The notes beneath the pieces were generated by a model that saw only the letters and a program-made list of their open reading frames with translations, was not told the origin of the DNA and did no database searches. Source: Psilocybe azurescens (lineage: Eukaryota; Basidiomycota; Agaricomycetes; Agaricales; Agrocybaceae). From it: 64,000 bases of DNA. Shown one piece after another: positions 11,868 through 21,213 of this stretch (positions are counted from its first letter, which is position 1; each line of letters starts with the position of its first letter). The position numbers and the translations under genes were made by a program. The DNA is taken from contig JAJIRX010000704.1 of assembly GCA_023853785.1 (NCBI GenBank), forward strand, positions 1-64,000, in the 5' to 3' direction.

Positions 11868-12288
11868 TTGGTAAATATTTGCCCATGCTTGAAAATGTGG
11901 TGCATAAGGGTGCATAATATGAACTTTGAGATGACAACACTGTGAAAAAAAATTCTTTCAGAATATAGTTCCTATGTACTCTAATAAGTGCACCTCATAA
12001 AAAAGTAGACAAATATCCATATTGTGGAAGTTGAATTTGTGAACACAGTCTGGTCATCACAGAAACACTGCCACAACACTGCCACATCACTCCTTATCTG
12101 TGACTGGGGCCTCTTATACACAAATTCAAATGAATATTTGACTATTTTTTTATGGGGCACACTTATTAGAGTACTTAGGAACTATATTCTGCAAGAATTT
12201 TATTTTTCACAGTATTGTTGTCTCAAAAGTTCATGTTATGCACCCTTATGCACCACATTTTCAAGCATGGGCAAATATTTACCAATTT
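11868..12288. repeat. foldback (hairpin) element with inverted arms of about 150 bp
   Basis: The left arm 11868-12020 and the right arm about 12125-12288 are reverse complements at about 90 percent by eye. The left arm has AAATATTTGCCCATGCTTG, and the right arm has its complement CAAGCATGGGCAAATATTT. The pairing continues through the GTGCATAAGGGTGCATAA and GAATATAGTTCCTA segments. The loop is about 100 bp (near 12021-12124). The matching region of copy 1 of the duplication lacks it, so it probably came in as a non-autonomous mobile element (MITE or foldback). Its exact ends and target duplication were not determined, and it has no ORF. Confidence 0.72.
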
Positions 12289-12405
12289 AAATGGCACAGC
12301 ACCTGTGGTGCTGTGCATATGAGTGATTTGTGGGTAGTCAATGAGTAGTGCAGTATTGTATAAGATATAAAGTAGGATGACAATTGATTGGGAGTGGATA
12401 CATAT

Positions 12406-12886
12406 TGTTATGACAAGTCTTTTTCTTTTCCTTTCTCTTTTCTTTTCTTTTCTTTTCCTTTCCTTTTCTTTGTCATCCTTCACATCCTTGATACATCATC
12501 GTATGATGAACTTTGCTTTCTATCATTCTACCAAACTCCATCATATCTCTGATGGACTTTCACTTCCATCTTTTATGATACATCTTTCGATGAACACTCG
12601 ATCTGTTTCCTCTATTCTTATATACATCTGTTGATGAACATTCAAACTCGTTTCAACTTGATCTGTTTCCTTTATTCTTATATACATCTGCTGATGAACA
12701 TTCGATCTCGTTTCAACTTGCTGTACAGTTCATAGTATTTATACTAGGAGGGATCCACTGTATTCTTTAGCTAGTTCTTGAGAATCCAACCTGCTTAATC
12801 TGCTCAACTTGAACTTGAACTTGTTCTTATAAACAATTGGCGGTTAGATTACGCACACTGCGTGATTCTAGCTTGAGATCGTAACA
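12406..12886 (+). repeat. solo LTR of family A with perfect 5-bp target duplication
   Basis: It begins TGTTATGACAAGTC and ends GAGATCGTAACA, like the LTR at 4578-5079. It is flanked directly by CATAT at 12401-12405 and at 12887-12891, so it arose by insertion and recombination between two LTRs. Copy 1 of the surrounding duplication is uninterrupted at the matching spot (near 10025). It has about two 60-bp units and an extra stretch of about 40 bp near 12520-12560 compared with the other copies. Confidence 0.93.
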
Positions 12887-13290
12887 CATATGGGCAGGGG
12901 TGTAGATATTAAAACAGTTACAGGCATCATGACAAAGGTACTGTGGGTTAGTTGGAGTAGGTCTAATATGATTTGAAATTTTGGTTTCAGATTTACAAAG
13001 CAAAGAAATATTTAATGGACACAGAATGTACAGTTCTGTGCATATATATTTGTGTATTTGGTCACTGTTTAGATAGGGCCAGAAATATTGACTGTTATTG
13101 GCTGTGAGTATATGTATATAATTTGACTATGGAGGTGCTGTGTAGCTCCATAGTGGAGTTTGAAAATTGCAGCAAGCTGTTGGTCTGGCTGTGAAGCAAG
13201 GGAGGCATGAAGCACAGGGGGTGAGCAAAGTGGATCCCCCAACACATAGCAGCAGGTCATAAAGCTTGTTTATTGTAAACAGCTGGAATC

Positions 13291-13965
13291 AAATGTGCAT
13301 CCTTACTAAGAATATACTTACATAATGGGATACCTGCCTCACAAACTTACCATCACATCAAAAGACTTTGGTTAAAATGGGAAAGGGTGTTAATATATAG
13401 GGTCTTTAACCAAATTGGACAACTTTGTTATTTGCCAAGTTCAATGTGTTACAATCAGCTTCCAGTCAATCCACAAATACATGTGTTCAAGTGGACCATT
13501 TTCCTAGTTTAAAAATTTGTTGGATAGGCATTTTTTAGCTTTCCAATGCAATTGTTTTTATAGAACCAAGTAATTATCTTGTTACAGCATTGCCTTTGTA
13601 TAAAATTCGGTATATTGCAATGTGCAGGCCTGTCATTGGACCATACCCTGTAGAATAAACTTGATTGTGTTTAAATTTTTAATACCTTTCTATAGAGCAT
13701 AATTTCATTATAATACATGAAAAAATCATTGAGAAACTGCTGAATTCCTGTATGTTCTCCCCACATCCCACCATTTGGACATTACCATCTAATTAATAAT
13801 AATCTCAAGGAAATTTTGACTGTAGCAAGTATATGAGTTATTGTCTATCTTTTCCTCCACCAAAACCCCTACCTGCAACATGAGCAGGCTTGAGAACAAG
13901 TCTATTTCCTGAATCTAATGCTCAGCTACTAATGTGACAGTCCTTTACACTCTTCTGATCTTATC
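13291..13965. other. AT-rich intergenic DNA, nothing recognised
   Basis: About 670 bp with many stops in all frames and no clear repeats, RNA gene or motif. It ends at a palindromic element that starts at 13966. Confidence 0.6.
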
Positions 13966-14097
13966 TCGTTTGTCCTGATCAGGAAGTCAAGCCTGATCGA
14001 TGATCATTTAAAAATAGCTGTCTGATTATGAAAACGGTGCCTAATCAGGCCTTCAGGGCTCACCCTGATTAGGCACTTTAATATTTCCGACAAACGA
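13966..14097. repeat. 132-bp palindromic element with short terminal and internal inverted repeats
   Basis: The ends are TCGTTTGTC (13966-13974) and its complement GACAAACGA (14089-14097). Inside is a perfect 13-bp hairpin, GTGCCTAATCAGG at 14037-14049 against CCTGATTAGGCAC at 14064-14076 with a 14-base loop. More CTGATCA-type words lie at 13975-14000. It has the shape of a small MITE. No target duplication was seen. Confidence 0.5.
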
Positions 14098-14351
14098 CCT
14101 GTGGTTTACACCTTCCTTCTTGGGCGTAACAACCTGTATTAGAATTCTGATAGTTCGGCCGCGCCAACATTCCGGCAGGTGGAGCTGAATGGGCCGACAT
14201 CGTTGAAACATTTACATTTTGCTGACAGGCAACCTAGTCCCTGAAGGCGGAAGTGATGAAGTGTCGGATGTGTCCATGATTTCAGGATCCAACTTCGTCT
14301 TGTCCAGAATATTTACTACTTGAACGACTAAAACTTCTATAATTTGCTACG

Positions 14352-15843
14352 ATGGCTAATTCAGGATCAATATTCTGTGATTTACTCAAAGAGGAAGTCA
14401 GACTCCTTCTGGCGGTCAATGCAGCTGGTTTGGTGCGTACACTCACTCTTATGCTACTTTAAATGTGCTTATCCTATAAATTTATCAAGACTGAAACAAT
14501 ATTTTATGGTATTTCAATGTTTCAGTCCCCATTATCTTGCTAATATCGTTCTTATCCAGGAATTCACTTTGTTCTCTTCTGCATATGCATGTACATTCTT
14601 TTACGAAACAGACGCTCAACCCAATGGTTCATACTTACTTCTGCGATCATCATGTTCGCTCTGTCGACTGCGGATATCTCCATAACTATGCGGTTGCTGT
14701 CGCATGATGTCGCTGACATAGTGTTCAATCCGACTAGACTCAATACCATAATTAAATTCGTCGGGAAAAAGAGCCCATTGTTTGTTACCAACAAGTATGT
14801 ATGGTAACTTTCTGACCTTCGACGATTCGTAATGGTGTCCATGGCTTCTTTCTAGTTTTATAGCAGACCTCATTCTAGTGGGTTAACTGCTTCACGCTAT
14901 GAAAACTTACTTACTAATCATGTTGCGAAGTTATATCGATGCTGGATGGTATGGGGCCGCTCAAAATATGTATTAATCGGCGCTTCTTTCCTTGTTTTGG
15001 CTGACACCAGTGAGCTGTAAGCGTTGTATATGCATGGACAATTAACTGACAACCAATAGTCTGGGGCTATATCAGCATGGGTCCAGGCGTTTCCTTGGAG
15101 TCTCCATTTCTTCCTCTATACATCTGGTCAATTCTTGGGATTAATGTCTTAATGACACTTGTAACAGGTGATGAATGATCTTAGTTCGTGTTCCGAGAGA
15201 GAAGTCCCTCAACGAAATTTTCTTGCAGTTGGCCGTATTTTCTGGGTATCCATGATGGCGAGGCGTATTATTGGGACTCGACAACTTCAAAGCTACCGCA
15301 CAGTTATGGCCATTATGTGAGAAGTACCGCTTTCCCTCTGGACAAGTTAGCTTGATTGACCCTCGTTTCAGTGTAGAATCCAGCCTTGTGTACTCAGCAT
15401 GTATTCTTGCCTTCATACTCTTCCCAGATAATTCCTCTTACAGGGTAAGTACTTGCTAAAGATCACGGGCATCGACTAATGATATGTTTAGATGGTTATG
15501 GCCACCATTTGCATGAGACTGGTGGTAAGCTCCATGTATTCCCATTGCCTAAATAAGCATAGTCATTGATCTACCGCAGACAATTATGCCTACCTTGTTG
15601 ATTGTTCAAGTGGGTCTTGGACGAGTTGTACGAGAGAGCAATGTCACGGCCACAATATCGGAACGTGAATCTCGTTTTTCATCGGTGATTCTTGACACCG
15701 TTTTTACATCCGCGCAAGGAGGCGCAATAAGATCAACAGTAATAGGTCCATGCCTTGTCGATGAAGAAGCTCCAGATGCATATCAAAACAGCATAAATGC
15801 TGCCTCACCGAAGACATTACCTATTTTAACGCCCAATGCATAA
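14352..15843 (+). CDS. seven-hydrophobic-segment membrane protein, copy 1 (family not named)
   Basis: The start is ATG 14352 (MANSGSIFCDLLKEE). Exons inferred from GT-AG borders are 14352-14432, a 19-base microexon 14490-14508, 14560-14794, then shorter exons to the TAA at 15841-15843. Seven hydrophobic segments follow in order, with FVLFCICMYILL, WFILTSAIIMFALSTADI, FIADLIL/LYRCWMVW, YVLIGASFLVLA, LYIWSILGINVLMTLV, LVYSACILAFILF and TIMPTLLIVQVGLGRVV. A hydrophilic C-terminal tail follows, with REREFR-like acidic and basic residues. The layout is that of a seven-helix integral membrane protein, possibly receptor-like. That is inference, since I know no named family or ligand. A related gene lies 1.2 kb downstream with the same exon pattern, including the microexon. 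Confidence 0.72.
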
Positions 15844-17019
15844 TTATTTTCGAGACTCTAAGCACTAAGTTTCCCAAGAAGTTTTCGATCATTCAGCTGC
15901 AGCTCGTACAATTCTAGCAATCCTAACAATACCATCGACCGAATTTTGGACTCCCTCTCTTTGCCCTGTTTTCTTTATCTGATTGATGTCGATGGGCGCC
16001 TTGTCCAGATCCTTTCCTCGATCACGAACAAACTTAAAATCGACTCAAGAGGACTCTCTACCTCTTTCTCTAGCATACATACCTAATTAGGTGCTTTCAC
16101 TGCTCAATGGATACTTGGACCACTCCACTTAGAGGTCTGGAAACGTCCACTAAAGTAGAACGATGAACTATATTTTGGAACGCAGGACAGTTGGGCAGGG
16201 TTGGGGAAGACTAAATAAATACGTTCATGGACATTGCATGGACAACATCAGGGTGCAACCCTGTCTGGTTTCCGCCAGAGCTTGATCTGTATGTGTTACA
16301 ATTTTTGCAGCTTTAAGGTGTTTGTAGATACGGTGTGCACTGATCGAGAAAATTTTCGGTCAGTAATCTATCCGACATCATCTGCATATTCCACCCTGGA
16401 CCGTGTTGTTTTTAGATTAATACGATCAAAGCATACAACACGTCAAGAGAGTTATTATACAGACCTGGTTTTGACAAAGAATTATTGTAAGGTGAGTCAG
16501 GTTTGCCGCCCAGAGAGTGACTATCGGCCTTCGTTTGAGGACGGTTGATTGAGGAAATACATGACCAAGTCGGTAAGTAGCTCGGTTTTTATGGAAACTG
16601 TTGGTTAGGGCTCGTTCAAGCGGTCTCTGACGGTTGCTTCTGGTAAGTACATAAGCGATGATGTCGGATTGAGCCGCTGCCATTTAGGCAAGGGAATGAA
16701 TTGTGAATGTGGAGTATAAGCAGGGTGGCAGCAGGTTACGAAAGACTTGAGAACTGAACCTTGTGGGCGTCGTTCCTGCCATTTCGTCGTAGCGTTGTTT
16801 AAAGTGATCGGCCCTCAAAGATTTAATGATTGGCTATGATCTTGCTTTGTGGGAACCAAAAACTTGATTTGCCCATGCTCGCCAGCGCACACTCATTGAT
16901 AAGGGCGAAGCGAAGAACGTGGGTCTGTTCTGTCCCGGTACCGTATTTAGGCCCTTCGAACCTTTAGCTTTAGATCTTAAGCTCAGCAATTGGGCGGGTA
17001 TCTGGGAAACCAACCTTCT
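15844..17019. other. intergenic DNA between the two membrane-protein genes
   Basis: About 1.2 kb. Short frames exist (16234-16548 plus, 16426-16683 minus), but none has a recognisable motif or fits the splice pattern of its neighbours. It probably contains the terminator of the left gene and the promoter of the right gene. Confidence 0.5.
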
Positions 17020-18527
17020 ATGGAGCAACCTCCGGCTGGACTATATCCAAGATTTCCAAATCCATGGACGGACCCGTTTACATTGACAATTGATTTTCTT
17101 CCCCCAATTCTGCTGGCGGTCGTGGTTAGCGCTCTCCTTTTTCCCTATCTATGATTAACTGAACCTTGTCTTCACAGGTAGAAGCGCTGCTGTACGGTAC
17201 GTCACTTGAGTACCTGTTATATAATAGGCATAGTAGCCTCGGGATTAACCTGACTGACAACTTCTGTGCATTTGAATTCATTAGGAGTGCATCTCATCCT
17301 GTTTTGCATTTGCGTTCGCATTCTGCTTGGCCGGAGAAGGTGGATGCAAATAGCGATGCTGATGGCGGTGGTTGTCATGTTCTTACTGGCGACAGCTGAC
17401 ATAGGTGTCACTTGGAATGTGCTGCTTCGACATACGAAACTGCTGTATCAATCAGACACCACTCAGTTTTATAAGGCTATATATCCTAAGTTTTTGATAC
17501 ACATTGTCAACAAGTAAGTCTCAGATTATTATAGCGAAGGCTTGCAGAGCTGACTGAGAATCAGTTTCATCGCTGATATCCTTCTGGTACTGGCTTCTTG
17601 TATTTGCCCGCATGTCCGCGGAAGTTAATGGCGTGTAGATTGCAAGATGCTACGTGGTCTGGGGTAACAGAAAGTCTATACTTTATAGTTGCCTGGTCGT
17701 GCTGCTAATCGGGACAGGTGAGGCCTTTGATTTCAACAGAACAGACGGATTAACAATTAAGGCTCTATTCCCAATTCTACCAGTGTTCGGGATCATAAGT
17801 GAAGGAACAACCACTCCCTCTCTCAAAAGTTCATCGCAGTTTACATCTTTTCGGTCTTGGTCCTGAATGTGGGAGTAACGTTATTGACCGGTTTGTCCAC
17901 TCATTCCCGCATTCGAGCGCATCTGATAGAAAAAACCAAAGCTGGAAGGATATTCTGGATTGCAAAAGAATTGAGATCAATCATGGGCCCAGAGACGGTT
18001 TCGCACTATCATTTCGCCATATGCATTTTGTCGGTAATTTCGTCACAACGTCGAAGTTTGTTGACTGACGATTATCCAGAGTCGAGTCGGGAGTGATATA
18101 TAGTGCTTCTACCATCTTGTTGCTATGTCTGTCGCCCACAAAGTTTGTTGTAAGTGTTCGCCGTCTATGGAATAGCGAGGCATCTAATTTGTATTTCCAG
18201 CTGATGGCAGGCATAATATCAATTCGTGTCGTTGTTAGTACTATCTTATGCGCGAACATACAGGAAATACTGATGAGCATACAGTGCATCATGCCAATTC
18301 TCCTCATTGTCCAGATAGCGCTGGGCCATTCAACAAAGGATGTCAACACGACTGTTACTAAAATGCAGGTAAAGTCAACACAACCAATCATACTGGATAC
18401 CATCATTAGCAATAGCGGGGGCAGGTGGGAGTCAAGAACTCACGACCAGTGCAGCACCGTAATTGATGCGGAAGAAATGAGGCAAATTGACAGTACCATT
18501 GATACAGTTAGAAGAGAAGATAGCTGA
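17020..18527 (+). CDS. seven-hydrophobic-segment membrane protein, copy 2 (one apparent frameshift)
   Basis: The start is ATG 17020 (MEQPPAGLYPRFPNPW). The splice pattern copies that of the gene at 14352: a microexon encoding VEALLYG precedes GVHLILFCICVRILL. Then come AMLMAVVVMFLLATADIGVT, FIADILL, ARCYVVWGNRKSILYS, VYIFSVLVLNVGVTLLT, GRIFWIAKELRS, VESGVIYSASTILLLCL and CIMPILLIVQIALGHS, with a hydrophilic tail ending at 18527. The frame changes near 17825-17828, in a run of four A. One more A there would join GIISEGTTTPSLK to FIAVYIFSV, so a sequence error is more likely than a true pseudogene. Function is unknown. A membrane location is inferred from the hydrophobic segments. Confidence 0.68.
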
Positions 18528-19215
18528 GACGACTAGACTGCACATGTTCGAATTGTATTTTGTCATTGAATGCCCATGTTCAGTGAAGGTATCTCCTTGG
18601 GCCAAACTGTAGAGTTTGTGATGCTTGATTTGAAGTGCGAGGAAAGGGAAGTTATATGGCAAATAGAATGCCGTATTCGCACTCTCAAATATTGTCCGCT
18701 TGAAAAAGTGATCTCAGAATCGTCGGCACTAAGGGTAACCAAATAGGGCCGATTAAGAAGTAATATCCATTCTCAAAGATCGACGTTATGAGCTTAACAG
18801 TTGACCGACTTTGGCCTCCACATCTGCAGCCGAAAGGTTGTCTAATTCAACATGTTTCTCGACACCGCGCTCTGTTGAAATGAAGTCAGTCGATAGTCAA
18901 TTTGAGAACGAGCCCATACACACCAAACCTTGCAAAGACTCTGGCGGGTGTCCCAGCGGCCTCTCTAACAAGAACAGGGAGATCTGGGTTGTGTTGCTTG
19001 ATTACTGGGTATTTTGACACGATGAATTGCCTAGACGAAATGGTAGCTCAAATGAGTCTTTCTAGTACGGTCTGAGTATAGTATAGCTGGCCTTGTTCCC
19101 GCAGACGCTGGGCCCGTCTGAGAGCAGAGAATGCGAATCTCCCTTAGAGCCGGTGAAAGAGCCTTTGCGAAGCTCATGTTGTAGGATTGAGTGGAGAATA
19201 CCGCCGACCTCAGAG
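18528..19215. other. intergenic DNA left of the young gypsy element
   Basis: About 690 bp with no supported gene. It ends with CAGAG at 19211-19215, the left half of the target-site duplication of the retrotransposon that follows. Confidence 0.6.
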
Positions 19216-19583
19216 TGTGACGATCCGGTATTCTCCTTACTCATTGATTATCTATAGTTTTATCTTATCTTCACATTTCGACTACATTCCATTCCGTCGA
19301 CTGATACACGACTTCGTCCCTTTTTCTTCCCTTATCCATTATCCCTGAAACACTCCCTTAGATACCTTATTTATCCTCCTTAGCCACAAACCCTTTTACT
19401 TAAGTTCTAGACCTCTTCCTTACAGTATAAATACAGGCTGTAGTAGATACCAATTTCCCCCAGTGAACAACGAACACTTACACCTGTCTATTCAGTGCTC
19501 AGCTTCATTCTATTCCCCTATTTCCGTGTGTCAGGACGATACTATCGATACTCTAGCAGTCACGATTAGTTACTCCTGTCACA
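19216..19583 (+). repeat. 5' LTR of the young gypsy element (LTR family B)
   Basis: It runs from TGTGACGATCCGG to TTACTCCTGTCACA, with TG...CA ends, 368 bp. A TATA box (TATAAATA) lies at 19426-19433, where transcription of the element should begin about 30 bp downstream. A primer-binding site would be expected directly after 19583, but I could not match it to a tRNA by eye. Confidence 0.95.
19426..19433 (+). promoter_or_regulatory. TATA box of the 5' LTR
   Basis: TATAAATA in the middle of the 5' LTR, 210 bp from its left end and about 325 bp before the gag start codon. The same box is repeated in the 3' LTR at 27425-27432. Confidence 0.7.
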
Positions 19584-19757
19584 TATTTTTGACAGTACAC
19601 CTCTACACTCTATCTAAAAACTCTCCCCGCCGTCTCGACGTCTGGTATCTTCTGGTCTGATCAACCAGAAACATCCGCCTCAAGACAGCAAATCTGATTT
19701 GTTTCAACTTTTGTTACCCCGTACGTAAATCTTTGAAAACCTTATTAACTAAATATT

Positions 19758-21213
19758 ATGGCTCCTAGGTATACCCTCCGTTCCCGTTCCCGCGCCGTAG
19801 ATCTGGATGATCAACGGTCGCAATCTCCTGTCTTTCCGAACCCTGATTCGGACGTGGCCGACGAACACACCCCCAGGCGCACTTACAGTGACGTCGTGTC
19901 GTCGAGACCTCCCGCTCCCTCATACGCAGATGAGGCGGGATGCCGTTACCCAGCCTCCGGCATACCAACGGATGGCATCTAGTGGGAACGGCTCTATTAA
20001 CGATGACAACAATGGGCAGGACGATATAGTCAACTTAATAAATAAACCCTCTTCTTCTTCTGAGGAATCTGATGAGGATGACAACGGTCCATGGACCACC
20101 GTCCAGAGCAAGAGCTCTAAGAGACATGAGGCGGCTACGCGCCGTAAGAATTCTAAAATGCATGCTAAAAACGAGTAATTGAAAGCTCACCAGAAATAAA
20201 TTCGGTTATTAGAGAAGCCGAGAATTCCTTGACTAAGGAAGAGAAAGAGCGGATTGCCCGCCGAAATAAGAAAGTTCGCCGAGAACGGTCCCAATCTCTC
20301 GGCGAAGGAACCTCTAAAAATAAAGGGAAAACCGTTGACCCCCGAGAATGGGGTAATGCTGGAATCCCCAAAGAAGAGATAAGCTCCAAGGCCCAGAAGA
20401 AGGCTTTCAAGGAAGCAAAGAAAGCCAAGAAGGCTAATATAACCAATAAAATTAACAAGGTACCTGCTACGCCTATTATTAGTGAGAGTATATCTACTGC
20501 TCCAGATATTAGATTTGACCATACGGCCAACCGCAATCGTTTAAGGAACGGACCATTGCCCATTTCGGCTAGACCCGTGGCTCATGTCAATCCTAAGTCT
20601 TTTTAGGCGCTGCTCTTAAAATCACACAGCCCAAGAAGACGCGCCGAGCCAAGAAGCAACCGAGCCCATCCGAAACACTGGAGTCCGAGCACTCATCCAC
20701 GAGCTCGTCTTCAGATGAAGACTCATCGGGAAGTTCACAATCGGAAGGATCGGACCCTTCGAGCAGTGACTCTAGCGGCTCCTCGTCAACAGATAGGACA
20801 CCCGAGAGATCGAGGAGGAGGCGCACTAATAGGCATCGCAAGACTAAAAATACGTCAAGCGGGAAAGCTTTTAAACCGAACACTTATGACGGCCGCGCCG
20901 ACCCGCGTGCCTACCATCGGTTTGTTAAGGAAAGCAAAGCATACCTAGAAGATAGTGGATTCAAAAGAAAGCGTAGAATACTCGCTTTGTCATACTTCTT
21001 AGAAGGAAAAGCATATGATTACTATCTACAAAAAGCTGCTACCCAAGAAGAGACTATGCCAATACCTATGTTCTATGATGGACTGTTTAACTACTGTTTC
21101 CCTATTGATTTCAGACAAAAATAAGAAGGAAATTTGAAAATGCCACTCAAGGCAATAGAAGAGTTAGTGAATACATTTACTATCTCGAAGAACAATTTAA
21201 TCTACTGGGATCA
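19758..21213 (+). pseudogene. gag N-terminal half of the young gypsy element, split by frameshifts
   Basis: It starts at ATG 19758 (MAPRYTLRSRSRAVDLDD). It continues as a charged, serine- and lysine-rich region (KEEKERIARRNKKVRRER, then an SSSSDEDSSGSS stretch) and reaches a gag core near 20880-21210 with AYHRFVKESKAYLEDSGF and KAYDYYLQKAATQEE. Frame changes occur near 19945 (GGG), 20167-20171 (A5), 20600-20604 (T5) and 21117-21121 (A5). The last three each lack exactly one base. Gag forms the particle of the element. Given identical LTRs, sequence error is the more likely cause of most breaks. Confidence 0.75.

Larger units (their letters stand above)
10640..13290. repeat. copy 2 of the 1.8-kb direct duplication, enlarged by two later insertions
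   Basis: It is collinear with 8830-10640 as listed for copy 1. Later landmarks are farther apart: the CTGTGAAGCA...GAGCAAAG block is at 10388 in copy 1 and at 13189 in copy 2, an offset of about 2.8 kb. The extra length is accounted for by a foldback element around 11720-12290 and by the solo LTR at 12406-12886, both absent at the matching places in copy 1. No coding potential is seen. Confidence 0.72.

Noticed and set aside
8717..13260. Many ORFs of 60-90 codons in the AT-rich region
   Set aside because: They do not keep frame between the two copies of the duplication and contain no motifs, so they are chance frames.
17654..18527. Pseudogenization of the second membrane-protein gene
   Set aside because: Only one break exists, in an A-run, and it follows the same one-base-missing pattern seen in essential genes of the window.
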